DNA of 64,000 nt. It comes from Hyalella azteca (taxonomy: Eukaryota; Arthropoda; Malacostraca; Amphipoda; Hyalellidae). Positions 11,940 through 23,440 of this stretch are shown one piece after another. The notes beneath the pieces were generated by a model. The model had not been told where the DNA came from. It saw only the letters and a program-made list of their open reading frames with translations, and did no database searches. The translations under genes were made by a program, and so were the position numbers. Location: contig NW_025943995.1 in assembly GCF_000764305.2 (NCBI RefSeq), positions 124,001 through 188,000 of the forward strand, in the 5' to 3' direction. The number at the start of each line of letters is the position of its first letter. Within the stretch, counting starts at the first letter, position 1.

Positions 11940-12080
11940 CTCATTGTATGTTTAGGTTGGTATCATGGAATATACTTATTGCATGTATAGGCTGGTATCA
12001 AATCGTATCATATCATATATCTTATAACATATGTCATGTCATATCATGTCAAATATCATATATCATATCATAGTGATGTC
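11940..12080. repeat. ATCATAT microsatellite
   Basis: Irregular ATCATATC/ATGTCATATC repeats abut the 3' end of the LINE fragment at 12.1-12.4 kb. Confidence 0.8.
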
Positions 12081-12084
12081 GGCT

Positions 12085-12425
12085 CTGAAGAAAAAGCCTC
12101 TAGTGACATCTCGCCGATTCTTGTAGTTTTCGTGACTTGTCCACAGAAGATCTAAAAAACAGGTCCTCCGACCGGATCTTTTCCAAACTGTCGATAGTTT
12201 GAAATAGCTACTAGACTTCCACCGGGTTGGAATATGGTGCTAGGTATTTCATGTATGAACATATATTTCTCCATAGCTTCATCTAGTCTGTTCTTGAACG
12301 CTTTCATATTCGGAGCGTCAACGACGTAATCGTAGAGGCTGGTCCACATGTCGGTGATTCGAAGCGAGAAGAAATGTTGTCACGTGGATGAGTTGCAACG
12401 CAGTTTTTAGTTTATTACCGTGGCC
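12085..12425 (-). mobile_element. Non-LTR retrotransposon C-terminal fragment of a second family
   Basis: Minus strand frame 12349-12152 reads MWTSLYDYVVDAPNMKAFKNRLDEAME, the typical last segment of LINE polyproteins (aromatic W-x-S-L-P-like, then FKNRLD). It is preceded, after a one-base frameshift near 12360, by STRGHGNKLKTALQL. It runs into an ATGATAT-type microsatellite at its 3' end (about 11940-12080). Only about 110 codons remain. Confidence 0.7.
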
Positions 12426-12484
12426 TCTGGTGCTCAACTCATTGTATGTGTAGGCTGGTATCATGGCTTCAATTCATTGTAGCT

Positions 12485-12845
12485 GATATATGCAGCACCG
12501 TGTTGATATTTGCAGCACCGTGTTGATATTTGCAGCACCGTGTTGATATTTGCAGTGGCCTCTGGTGCTCAACTCATTGTATGTGTAGGCTGGTATCATG
12601 GCTTCAATTCATTGTAGCTGATATTTGCAGCACCGTGTTGATATTTGCAGCACCGTGTTGATATTTGCAGCACCGTGTTGATATTTGCAGCACCGTGTTG
12701 ATATTTGCAGCACCGTGTTGATATTTGCAGAGCCGTGTTGATATTTGCAGCACCGTGTTGACATATGTAGTACCGTGCTGACATATACAGCACCATGTTA
12801 ATATTTGCAGCACCGTGTTGACATATGCAGCACTGTGCTGATATA
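12485..12845. repeat. 20-bp tandem array, left part (split by a LINE)
   Basis: About 16 copies of GATATTTGCAGCACCGTGTT. A segment of about 70 bp (GTGCTCAACTCATTGTATGT...) occurs at 12430 and again at 12560 inside it. The same unit reappears at 14005-14045 beyond the LINE. Confidence 0.92.
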
Positions 12846-12859
12846 TGACCTTATGACCT

Positions 12860-13895
12860 TATGGTGAGTTTGTGACTTTTTAGTACCCGGTCACGCTGAT
12901 GCGCCGCCTTCGTCGTCCTCCGTTTCTGAGTCGTCGCTAGGCAGGTCACCCCGCCCTCGGGTCCCGTATGTAGCGTTGGCCGTGTTCCGTCTATTTGCCC
13001 TCCTATGGGCCAGCTGATGCAAGATGCTGGTGCTTGTCACTTATTGAGGGTAGTTTCCCATTACTGGACAATCCGGGATCTTTCTCAACCACTTGTCCAG
13101 TCGTCTCATCAATGTTGCAAGGGTGAACTCCTCTCATCTCAGCACTTTTGGCAAGGCATTAATGAGCCTCGGTCCTGCCACGGACAGTGAGCCCTCACGA
13201 AAAGTCTGTACTCTGGCCGCGGCTCTGTTATTAAATGGGGGGAACCTTGCACAGTCTCGCCCTTCTTTCTTTGTAACGTGTCACTATTCTGGAGGTCTCA
13301 CTCTCAAAGTTGGGAGCCAGTCCGGTTATCATCTTCCAAGTGTACAGTATGATATACCTTTCCCTTCTTCTCTCCAGTGAGTACAGTTCCAGGTGTTTCA
13401 GCCTTCCCCAGTAGTTCAGGTTCAGCTCCCCCATGCCGCTGATCCTGTACGTGAAGGTCCGCTGAACTGCCCCCAGTTTCCGCACCGCACCCGCCTTGAG
13501 TGGCAACCAAAGTTGGCAGCAATACTCAAGATTGGGAAGCACGAGGGCTCTGAAGATTGTAATCATTGGCGCTGCTTCTCTCGTTCGAAATGTCCGCCAT
13601 ATCCAACCTATCCGTTGCCAGCTACGCGCGACTATTTCCTCGATATGGGCATCGAACGTGGCTTCAGTACTCATCAACACTCCGAGATCTCGAACTAGTT
13701 GCTTCTCCTCAATTTCTGTGCCATCTGATGCCAAGTAGCGACGTGGCATCCCGATCTCTGAGCGGTCTCTGTATCTCATTACTTCGAACTTGGTGCCGTT
13801 GAACTGCATATTGTTCACTAGGGCTCAATCGTAGATTGTCGACAAGTCATCCTGTAACCACTCGCAGTCTAGGTCATCTGTGATCTTTATCAGCA
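12860..13895 (-). mobile_element. Non-LTR retrotransposon 3' fragment (CR1/jockey-superfamily type RT C-terminus)
   Basis: A 195-codon frame (13818-13231) encodes the region after the RT palm: KQLVRDLGVLMS, WIWRTFRTREAAPMI, LVLPNLEYCCQLW, GAVRKLGAVQRTFT, LKHLELYSLERRRERY and WKMITGLAPNFE. Upstream, a separate piece with DDLDCEWLQDDLSTIYD continues the domain to about 13890. Downstream, a one-base frameshift and two stops interrupt a further 100 codons (FREGSLSVAGPRLINALP, then an acidic end). The catalytic part of the RT and the endonuclease are missing, so this is a 5'-truncated dead insertion. The 3' end carries two copies of an 8-bp repeat (CATAAGGT on the minus strand). The clade is not certain. 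Confidence 0.88.
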
Positions 13896-13999
13896 CTCAT
13901 GTGACACTTTCACACTAAACTATTTATATTTTTTACTGACTTCCCTGATTTTCCGCCGAAACAATGAATTTAATCACTTGAGCCTTATGACTTGAGCAT

Positions 14000-14045
14000 C
14001 ACCGCGCTGACATTGCAGCATCGTGCTGATATATGCAGCACCACT
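14000..14045. repeat. 20-bp tandem array, right part
   Basis: Two to three copies of GCTGATATATGCAGCACC, matching the array at 12485-12845 across the LINE insertion. Confidence 0.75.
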
Positions 14046-14049
14046 GAGA

Positions 14050-14465
14050 CGCAGCGAGTGGCTCCCGTCACTGAGACGCAGCGAGCGAGTAGCCCCCCTC
14101 CCTGCACCACTGAGCCGCAGCGAGTGGCACCCTCCCTGCACCACTGAGGCGCAGCGAGTGGCCCCCTCCCTGCACCGCTGAGCCGCAGCGAGTGGCCCCC
14201 TCCCTGCACTACTGAGCCGAAGCGAGTGGCCCCCTCCCTGCACCACTGAGGCGCAGCGAGTGGCCCCCTCCCTGCACCAATGAGGCGCAGTGAGTGGCCC
14301 CCTCCCTGCACCACTGAGATGCAGCAAGTGGCCCCCTCCCTGCACCGCTGAGCCGCAGCGAGTTGCCCCCTCCCTGCACCACTGAGGCAGCGAGTGGCCC
14401 CCTCCCTGCACCGCTGAGCCGCAGCGAGTGGCCCCCTCCCTGCACCACTGAGGCAGCGAGTGGAC
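14050..14465. repeat. 34-bp tandem array
   Basis: About 12 copies with core CCCCCTCCCTGCACCACTGA and GCAGCGAGTGG. Open frames over it are not genes. Confidence 0.95.
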
Positions 14466-14829
14466 CAGCGTGTATTTCTTGCTTCAGGTTTTTACAGGCT
14501 TAAGCCCGGCCGCTGAATGCCGCACTCGCGGAATAAGAGAAAAAATTGTCCGGAATTTCGCCCAAAGCCCCCGCCTAACTGCGGCGATTGTGGGCGCTGT
14601 TGTTTCTAACAGCAGATTGACGGATTGTCGGACGCTCTATATTGACTGCGGGGCTCCAGCGTCCTGATTCATAAAACCATATACGGAACATTTTCCATTT
14701 CTTCTTACGGACAATTTTTAGTTAATCAGTAAGATTTTTATTAAATAATTTTTTATTTCCAGATTTCTTAGCTTCAATTATTTTGGAAGACGCCATTCTA
14801 TTTCTTACACATACTTTAAATAAAAAACA

Positions 14830-15150
14830 ACACCAACGCACAAACAGATGCGCGTGCACAAAACAAACGCACAATCTGGTGCTTATACACAACACCAACG
14901 CACAATTTGGTGCTTATACACAACACCAACGCACAATTTGGTGCGTATACACAACACCAACGCACAATCTGGTGCGTATGCACAACACCAACGCACAATC
15001 TGGTGCGTATACACAACACCAACGCACAATCTGAAACACCAACGCACAATCAGGTGCGTATGCACAACACCAACGCACAATCTGGTGCGTATGCACAACA
15101 CCAACGCACAATCTGGTGCGTATGCACAAAACAAACGCACAATCGGTGCT
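14830..15150. repeat. 31-bp tandem array
   Basis: About ten copies with core CAACGCACAATCTGGTGCGT and ACACAACAC. Open frames on both strands are repeat translations. Confidence 0.95.
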
Positions 15151-15569
15151 CGTCGGTGCCTTGTCCGCAGTTCCGGACAGCCTGCGCCCAGGAGAACAAT
15201 TCCGTCCGGAAAATTATCACCTGCAACTCCGGAGGCCCGGAGGACCGTAACACTTTGCTGTCCGCAAACGATGGACAAACGACTCTTGTTGGACGCCCGT
15301 TACTGCCTCCACGATCTACTTCTTGCTAAGAACCCAGCAGGTGTCTGCGTCTTAAGCAAATCTTGAAATTTTGAATATTTTTACTTTAATGCATGCACAG
15401 TGGTTCTAACCTTAGTTTAAGTTCAGCCATGAACATAAGAGAGAAACGACCGACACACTGTGTGTATTTATTAGGGACTATAATGCAAATGGTTCAATTC
15501 AAGTTACAGGCGGATTTCAGACTAGATGCGCCTGAGTAGACATTCCCTCCTTAAGTTTGATTTGCTTCG

Positions 15570-15745
15570 TGTAAACCCTGGAGACTAGGGATACCTGGTA
15601 GCATCGTGGCAGCCCTGGAGACTAGGGTTACCTGGAGGAATCGTAGACAACCCTGGTGACTAGTGATACCTGCTAGCATCGTGGTATCTCTGTCAACTAG
15701 GGTTACCTGGCAGCATCGTGGCAACCCTGGCAACTAGGGATAAAC
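15570..15745. repeat. About 38-bp tandem array
   Basis: Five copies with core CCCTGGAGACTAGGGTTACC and AGCATCGTGG. Confidence 0.9.
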
Positions 15746-15929
15746 TTATCTTTCAATAAGTTATTAAAGTAGACAATCAGTGGGATTGCCTGAACAATGC
15801 TCCCCACATTCTCGATCATGATGGAATCAATATATTATCATTTCTATTATAACTATTTTATTTTAATTCGGAATAATTTTTAGCATATTTTTTTATTGTT
15901 ATTCGTTTAGCAATGTTAATAACTTATAA

Positions 15930-16365
15930 ACAAAGAAAATAGCCAAAAATTCACTATTTCTTATACTAGAGAACGTTGCGGAGTCCAGCTCCTTCGTCAG
16001 TTCAAAAACCTAAAACACAAGTGCAATCAATCAGCAGACTGAATTTCGCATTGAAGATAATAAAACATAAATTGTCAAATGAAAACAAATAAGAACGAGG
16101 CAAACATGAGCACACACACCTATCTATTTACAATTCCGAGTGTATATGAACTGTAGGCGGCATTTAAACCAGGCATTTAATTAAAAATATACAGGGCCTC
16201 TAAAATTCGCAGATCAGAAACACCGGTTGTGGAATATAACTCTAAAATCACTATCAGACATAAGGACGTTGTACTGATCGGCATGAATGCGTACTGCTGA
16301 ATATGGGGGATGCACAAACAGGTTTCCTCTTCAAAAACTCCTTCCTTTATGCTCCGCCAGCCTAG
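15930..16365 (-). mobile_element. Second Penelope-like element relic (3' end, reverse orientation)
   Basis: Read on the minus strand, fragments match the copy at 18.2-19.4 kb: EHKGRSF, then HPPYSAVRIHADQ, then SDLRILEALYIFN and GLNAAYSSY, spread over several frames. The same 3' untranslated landmarks follow (AAATAGATAGGT), then a hammerhead motif and an AAATAGTGAATTTTTGGC tail. Only the end of the endonuclease and the terminal region remain. The copy is broken by stops and indels. Confidence 0.8.
15972..16000 (-). ncRNA. Hammerhead-type motif in the second Penelope relic
   Basis: On the minus strand, CTGACGA is followed by AGGAG, a loop, CTCC, then GCAACGTTCTC. The helix II pairing GGAG/CTCC is kept, but the core GAAAC has become GCAAC, which should abolish cleavage. 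Confidence 0.6.
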
Positions 16366-16811
16366 TATAAAAAATGCATGATGTCATACCGACTATTCCA
16401 GAGAGTATAATGTTATTTGCATTGAAAATCTGATCAACTCATGACGTTCTTCCCATGTGGGGAATTAGGTGAAACAACAAATTCTCAGCAACAAACAATC
16501 TTGCAGCACCTGGAACTGAAGTTCCTCTAACAAATAACCTTGCAGACCTATATAGAACTGGAGTTCCCAGCTTATTTAACACACGTATTCCTCACTTGTT
16601 CCTGAAGCCCTTCCAGTTCAGGCGAGCCTTACTCATGCAAAGAAGAACTAATTGTCCCAGAACTGATGTGGCCGCCGCAGCTGCTGACTCAGCGGCGCCG
16701 CGATGAGCTCGTCCATCACGCGCCGCGGTCGCGATCGCGACGCATCGATGCCGGCGTAGATTGCGGCGCAAAACCCGGCCTACGAATTTGATTTGTGGCG
16801 AGAAAATCGAA

Positions 16812-17200
16812 TGGACTGGGGACTGGACAGTCCACTCTACTGAACGATCTAGCTCTGGACACTGGACAGTCCACTCTACAGAACGATCTAGCTCTGGACA
16901 CTGGACAGTCCACTCTACTGAACGATCTAGTACTGGACACTGGACAGTCCACTCTACTGAACGATTTAGTACTGGACACTGGACAGTCCACTCTACTGAA
17001 CGATCTAGCTCTGGACACTGGACAGTCCACTCTACTGAACGATCTAGCTCTGGACACTGGACAGTCCACTCTACTGAATGATCTAGCTCTGGACACTGGA
17101 CAGTCCTCTCTACTGTGTGATCTAGCACTGGACACTTAACAGTCCACTCTACTGAACGATCTAGCACTGGACACTGCACAGTCCCCTCTACGGGAGAAGT
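16812..17200. repeat. 39-bp tandem array
   Basis: Ten copies with core CTGGACACTGGACAGTCCAC and TCTACTGAACGA. Each contains the palindrome TGGACAGTCCA in most copies. Long frames crossing it are not genes. Confidence 0.95.
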
Positions 17201-17239
17201 GGAGAAGTCCCTACTCCTGGACAGCAAATTACTACCATA

Positions 17240-17355
17240 TACATGCATTTACTGTCGCGTACACGCATTCACTGCCTTTTGCACGCATACACTGCCTAGT
17301 GCACGCAGTCACTGCCTAGTGCATGCAGTCACTGCCTAGTGCACGCATTCGCTGC
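17240..17355. repeat. 20-bp tandem array
   Basis: Five copies of CACTGCCTAGTGCACGCAGT and relatives. Confidence 0.88.
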
Positions 17356-17509
17356 CACAGCACTCGCATTTTCTGCAAAAAATTTGTCTTCTGCTGAAAG
17401 CCTCACAGCTAGGGCAAGGGTGAAACATTGGGGCCTGCCTGGGCCCGAATTGTGAGGCGAATGTTGGCCAGAGAGTCCGCTGGAACCTGCTTGCTTTAAC
17501 ATGGAGTAG

Positions 17510-17990
17510 GCTAGAGGACCCGTCTGAGGCCCGCTGACTGAGGCAGTGGGTGGGGCAGAGGGCACACCTGAGGCTCGCTGGCTGAGGCAGTGGGTGGGGC
17601 AGAGGGCCCGTCTGTGGCCCGCTGACTGAGGTAGTGGGTGGGGCAGAGGACCCGTCTGAGGCCCGCTGGCTGAGGTAGTGGGTGGGGCAGAGGACCCGTC
17701 TGTGGCCCGCTGACTGAGGCAGTGGTGGGTGGGGCAGAGGACCCGCCTGAGGCCCGCTGACTGAGGCAGTGGGTGGGGCAGAGGACCTGTCTGTGGCCCG
17801 CTGACTGAGGCAGTGGGTGGGGCAGAGGACCTGTCTGAGGCCCGCTGACTGAGGCAGTGGGTGGAGCAGAGGACCCGTCTGAGGCCCGCTGACTGAGGTA
17901 GTGGGTGGGGCAGAGGACCCGTCTGTGGCCCGCTGACTGAGGCAGTGGGTGGGGCAGAGGACCTGTCTGAGGCCCGCTGACTGAGGCACC
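17510..17990. repeat. 44-bp tandem array
   Basis: About 11 copies with core GTGGGTGGGGCAGAGGACCC and GAGGCCCGCTGACT. One copy has an extra GGT triplet. Confidence 0.96.
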
Positions 17991-18239
17991 GTGCTAGTGC
18001 CTGTACCGTGCCTGTACCGTATCTGGGTCTGTGCCCAGTCAGTGAAAGTATCGTGGCTTTGCCATTGTTGAGTTTGGTTCTGAAATGTACCTTGATTTGG
18101 TCAGTTCTCTGCAGTCTGTTTGCTGGATTTTTGTGAAATTTTATTTCACATCATTATTTAATTTGGTAACGTGGCTCGCCCGAAAAGGTCAATATGGTGC
18201 GTTTAGACAAAATCTCTATAGGTCATGGTCATGGTCATG

Positions 18240-19400
18240 GTCATGGCTGACCAATTGCCCTCCTGATATTAAACTAATTTTTCATAACAGATATGACACC
18301 TTTCTTATTTTCAAGCATCCCTCTCATGTAAAACTTTTCTTCGATTACTTAAACTTGCAACATAATTCTGTCAAATTTACCATGGAACTTGAATCGAACA
18401 ATAGTTTGTCTTTCAAGACTGCAATATTACTAAATCTAATGGCCGTTTTCAAACATCTGTTTTCAGAAAATCAACTTTCACCAGCCTAAGCACCAGCTTT
18501 TTCAGTTTTTGTTCTTTTAGATTCAATTTAAACGGGCTTCAAACACTATTACACCGCGGCTTTCGTATATGCTCGACTTTCCATGCCGTACATTCTGAAT
18601 CTGAATTTTTGCGCAACGTCTTCTCGCTGGATTTCCTTCTGGTATGGTGTTTACCCAGATTAAGAAATTCATGTTTAAGCGATACAGTGAAGTTGTTCCA
18701 GAGCCTGATAGTAGAAAAGTAGTTTACTGTTCTTTTCCATACTTCAGCCATGCGTCCGAAGTTATGTCAAGAGAATTAAAAGATTTGTTTATGAAATACT
18801 TTCCGGACATTAATCTTCGTATCTTACTGGTTAATAATTTCAAAATAGGTTCGTTTTTTAGATACAAAGATATCCTCCCTTCTCACATGCGATCGTCCCT
18901 AGTTTATAAATTTAGTTGTGCACGATGTGCATCTGCGTACGTTGGGATGACGGCATGCAACCTCTACACTAGGGTCGCTGAGCATAAAGGGAGGAGTTAT
19001 AGGACTGGGCAGTTACTATCGCGCCCTCCTCATTCGGCTGTTCGCAGTCACGCCGAACAGTGCAACGTTCCGGTGTCCGACACTGACTTTAAGGTTTTAG
19101 TTTATAGTTCTGGTGCTTCCGATCTGCGCATTTTGGAATTATTGTATATTTTTAAAGAGAAGCCTAGTTTAAATGCTGCCTACAGTTCTTATCATTAGAA
19201 ATTGTGAATAGATAGGTATTTCTTTATTATTCTGCCCTTTGCCTGTAAATTTAGGTTTTAACTTCTGTTTTTTTTTCTTATGACTCCAAACTTTATTAAT
19301 TTTCTGACTGTATTTGTGTTCTAGATTTATCAAACTGACGATGGAGCTGGTCTCCAAAACGTTTTCAATAGAGAAATACTGAATTTTGTGGCGTTTTCTT
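18240..19400 (+). mobile_element. Penelope-like element relic: RT tail, GIY-YIG endonuclease and 3' hammerhead region
   Basis: Penelope-like elements encode a reverse transcriptase joined to a GIY-YIG endonuclease. Here the RT palm and thumb tail is readable (CPPDIKLIF, TFLIFKHPSHVKLFF, DCNITKSNGRFQTS, LLHRGFRICSTFH) across two frameshifts, one near 18415 and one near 18640. From 18644 to 19195 one frame is intact: VVYCSFPYF, then LVNNFKIGSFF, then a zinc-knuckle-like CARC and AYVGMTACNLYTRVAEH of the GIY-YIG domain, then HSAVRSHAEQC and SDLRILELLYIF. The family RT motif YVDD is reduced to RYDTF, so the catalytic Asp pair is lost. The 5' half of the RT is absent. This is a dead, 5'-truncated copy. 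A SWSWSW microsatellite marks its left edge. Confidence 0.88.
19335..19365 (+). ncRNA. Degenerate hammerhead ribozyme motif of a Penelope-like element
   Basis: CTGACGA is followed by a TGGAG/CTCCA helix with a five-base loop, then AAACGTTTTC. This is the core order of the hammerheads known from Penelope-like terminal repeats. The conserved GAAA is AAAA here, so activity is doubtful. Confidence 0.6.
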
Positions 19401-19726
19401 CGGTTTTAAATTTCTAGTGAATCTGCGATTCAAGCAGTCTAGTTACATTATTACTCTATAGGAATAGATCAAAATAACTAAGGTACATGAGGGTCCAAAT
19501 GAAAGATTTTTTCCACTCGAAAATTCAACTGCCAAAATCAAGTGTACATCCTAATGCGAACAAATCCCTGTCACGCAAAAAAATAATATATAAACAATTT
19601 TCAAATTTGGCAACCTCAAATCGTTATTCTCAACAAACCATTCTGCAATTAACTGTCTCTAATAATTATTTAAACTTGAAAATATTACCAAATAACACTG
19701 GCCCTTAACGCCAGCACGTTCAATTG

Positions 19727-19985
19727 TACGCCCATGGTTGATCTATATTCTATATCAACCATGATCGCCTGTCAGTTCAGCTTTCTTGTTACGTCACTGA
19801 GACCGAGTAACGTAAACAAACCCGTCATTCCCATAACGGATTGGTTGACTGGTTTGATCGCATTTCGGTGATTGGTTAATGCCCGTGACGTCACTGAGAT
19901 CAGTGACGTCACAGGCGAACAACAAACTATATCCGCAAAAATGAGCTTTTCATGGGTTAACCTTATACTAGTTCAACCATGGGTA
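19727..19985. promoter_or_regulatory. Palindromic CRE/CCAAT island with inverted-repeat ends (possible MITE)
   Basis: The segment opens with a CATGGTTGAT...ATCAACCATG hairpin (19733-19772) and closes with CATGGGTTAAC...GTTCAACCATGG. The two outer ends are inverted copies of CCATGGTTGA. Inside are TTACGTCACTGAGA, two inverted CCAAT boxes (GGATTGGTTG and TGATTGGTTA), and a palindrome with 13-bp perfect arms GTGACGTCACTGA around two bases, holding two full CRE octamers (TGACGTCA). No coding region starts nearby. It is either a compact bidirectional promoter-like element or a foldback MITE. Confidence 0.5.
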
Positions 19986-20324
19986 CGCCTGCCGTACACT
20001 ACACATCGCGCCTCTTACATTACATAACACGCGTACCGCACACCTCACATCACACACAACGAACTCCTCACATACACCGAGCTCATCACACACACGTAAC
20101 ACTAATGCACGCCAGGTCTCCGGCGCCGCAAAATCCTCGCCAGCGCCGCAGTTTTGCGAGCGCGCGTCCAAAGGCCCGCAAAAATTCCATGAATTGGCGG
20201 ACAGAACGTGCGAGAGCTCTTAGCCGCCGGCCCGTCAGGTGGCGGCATAGGACAGACCGACGCCCTGGGCCACCATGCCAGTCCGGTGGCCCGTCAGCTG
20301 GCGGGATGGCCGTGTGATGTCGGG

Positions 20325-20835
20325 CTGACCGTATTGTAGGCGGGATGGCTGTATCGTGGCGAGATGGTCGTATGGTGGCGGGATGGCCATATGATATCGG
20401 ACTGACCGTATTGTTGGCGGGATGGCCGTATTGTTGGCGGGATGGCCGTATTGTTGGCGGGATATGGCGGGATGGCCGTGTGATGTCGGGCTGACCGTAT
20501 TGTAGGCGGGATGGCTGTATCGTGGCGAGATGGTCGTATGGTGGCGGGATGGCCATATGGTTGGCGGGATTGCCGTATTGTGGCGGGATGGCCGTATTGT
20601 TGGCGGGATGGCCGTATTGTTGGCGGGATGGTCGTATTGTTGGCGGGATTGCCGTATTGTGGCGGGATGGCCGTATTGTTGGCATGATGGCCGTATGGTA
20701 GCGGGATGGCCATATGGTGGCGGGAGGACAGTATTGTGGCGAGATGCCGTATGGTGGAGGGATGCCGTATGGTGGCAGGCTGGCCGTATCGTGGCGGGAG
20801 GACCGTATGATGACGAGATGTATGGTGGCAAGTCG
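20325..20835. repeat. 20-bp tandem array
   Basis: About 25 copies of GGCGGGATGGCCGTATTGTT with a larger block (about 145 bp) repeated at about 20305 and 20470. The long minus-strand frames are repeat translations. Confidence 0.95.
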
Positions 20836-22375
20836 GCCGTCTGATGGCGCGTCGTCTGTATATTCGACATCATATGCAGCGTAAGTCATGGTTAAGGTGG
20901 ACCATATCGCTGTCACTCCAGCCGTCATTAATGCGCGGTCTCGTAGAGGGATTCATTCAATTATACGTTAGGCCAGCGCCTTGGCTGATGTATTGCTGCT
21001 ACGTGCATGTTCTTAGCGCCTTGGTTTACAGCCTTAGCTGTAAATCCGTCGTTTATCATCGCCTTATAGCATCATTGTGCTATCATTGGGCCAGACATCA
21101 TCACCGTTTGCTTACATTTGAGGGTAACGATTATGCAAACGTGAACATAATGCTTACTCGCTAATTTTTATTCTAACCTCACATTTTTTAATTCAAACTA
21201 TCAGATGAGCACACCAGCAAAGGAAAAGAGAAAAATGAAGATAAATTCAAGTGATTTTGCTAACTAGCGAGATTAGCGAGTGCCCTAACCTCAACTTATG
21301 GTCATTCAAGTTTCTGGAAAAAAATTAAATTTTGGCACTTGCGATTACAGAAAATTTTTCGGCCAATAAACCACTTGAAATGGCATAAACATTTCAGTTA
21401 TCAATCATAGTATTTGTTTCATTCGCATGTCCTGTGTTTCGACTAACCACTAACATCATCTTTTGTGGTAATTTCGAGCACAACAGTTTCACTATTTATT
21501 TTGATGTCCTGTTGGAGCAGAGGTAATACTTCATTTCAGCTATTAACCCTAATATTCGCTACAAAACAGCAGCAGCAGACATTGCAGCAACAACAGAAGC
21601 TGCGGCCGGATGTGCATTACAGTTTTGTCCAGGCCCACTCCCACGATGCGAGGTGGTGTACTGTGCTGCAGTTCATTCCTCTCATCATTCCTAAATAGTT
21701 ACAGGATTTTGCGACTAAAATCAAGATACATTGGAGGTGAAATGCAACCACTATCGGGAATATGAAAGGGAATCCTGCCCAGCTTTTTTTAAATTTTCTT
21801 TGTCTTTCTCTCTCATTGGGCGTCTACCTCTCCCTTACCATGTTTTTGCCTCTCCTTCACCGGGTCTCTTCTTTACCGGACCTTTTCTCATCCTTTACCG
21901 GGTCATTGTCTCTGCTTCACTGGGCCTTCGATTCAGGATTCGAGTCAGGATCGCATACATACATTTTTACTGATCCACCGTATCTCCTTTACTGATAGAG
22001 TACTGCACTACTGCTTCACTGCGCACCACTACTGCCTCACTGCGCACCACTGCGGCAAGCACTGCATGCAAGCACCCTTCACTGCGCGCCAATTGATCGC
22101 TGAACTCCACTCGATCTGATCTTACCTATACAGTGTTTTCCTTCTATAGTTCTGAAGAACTTGGCCGGCACATCGGTGGCCAAACCAAAACCTTCGGTGA
22201 CCGCTGATGTGCTGGCCAAGATTATCTTCAGGGGCCCTACAATATCTGCGGGCGTTGCAGGCGTTTATTTCCAGCGTTTTTGGCCGACATTTTGTCTTGG
22301 CCTTCGCTCCGTGGAAATCAAATCTGGGCGCGTGTTGATGGAGGCCTTCGAGGGGCGAACTTCGGTGTATTGCTG
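20836..22375. other. Unique DNA, nothing recognised
   Basis: Mixed composition. CTTCACTGG/CTTTACCGG repeats occur near 21840-21930 and CACTGCGCACCACT near 22005-22060. No coding signature. Confidence 0.5.
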
Positions 22376-22379
22376 ATAG

Positions 22380-22740
22380 AAAAAAATATATAGAAGTAAA
22401 TTTTGATGTATTGCCGATGGAAATATTTGTTCCATGTGAATTTTGATGTAATGAAGATAGAAAGAAAATTTTTTGAGGTGAATTTTAAAGTTTTGTAGCT
22501 AGAAAAACACGTCGAGGTATATTTGATGTGTCGACGCTACAAAATTCATCGAGGTGAACTTTGTGGTATTAACGATAGAAAAAAATACATCGAGGCTCAC
22601 AGCGGTGTATTGCCAATATATGTAATCCAGCGAGGTGAATTTTGATTTATTGACTCGCAAATAAATACTATAGAGGCATGCCTGGCTGTTTTCTACCGCA
22701 GAAATTCTCGGGAGCAAACCTCGATGTATTGCCGCCAGAA
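22380..22740. repeat. Degenerate repeat of about 60 bp
   Basis: Five to six diverged copies containing GAGGTGAATTTTGATGTATT and GATAGAAAAAAATA. Confidence 0.7.
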
Positions 22741-23164
22741 AAATGTACTAAATGCTTGCCTTCAGGTATTTTTGCTAAAATTTTCGGAGTCAAGCCACGA
22801 CGACCTGCAACCTCATTAAATACCTGAAGGGAACTGATGGTGCGTGCAGCGTGCGCAATGATTATAAGCAATTTTGAATTAATATTATGTCTATCTTATA
22901 CTAATAAAATTAGTCAGCGAATCATTTTGGCTTTTCTTAGAAGCTGTGGCCTTGCAGACGGCCTTCCTGACTCATTATTGTTCCATGATAGAGGACTACT
23001 TGCTTAATGAGTCAGGCTCGAACACCTCTGGAATAATTAGTAGTCGATGAGTTGACGAGTGGAAGTGAGGCAAACGAATAACTGATACATCATTTATTGT
23101 TGTACGATCGAGTCCTCCTAAACTATTTGATTCTGCTGGTGTATTTAATGTTAAACTACCGACG

Positions 23165-23440
23165 CAGAACTCGTTTGAAACACAACACGATGCACAACAC
23201 GTTTGAAACACAACACTATGCACAACACGTTTGAAACACAACACGATGCCAACACGTTTGAAAAACAACACGATGCCAACACGTTTGAAACACAACATGA
23301 TGCACAACACGTTTGAAACACAACACTATGCACAACACGTTTGAAACACAACACGATGCAGATGCACAACACGTTTGAAACACAACATGATGCACAACAC
23401 GTTTGAAACACAACATGATGCACAACACGTTTGAAACAAG
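23165..23440. repeat. 28-bp tandem array
   Basis: About ten copies with core CACAACACGTTTGAAACACA. Each has ACACGTTT. Confidence 0.94.

Noticed and set aside
16592..17248. 218-codon minus-strand frame
   Set aside because: Mostly the 39-bp array. The remainder has no domain or splice support.
20086..20928. 280-codon minus-strand frame rich in Pro/His/Tyr
   Set aside because: Repeat translation of the 20-bp array, with three overlapping frames open at once.
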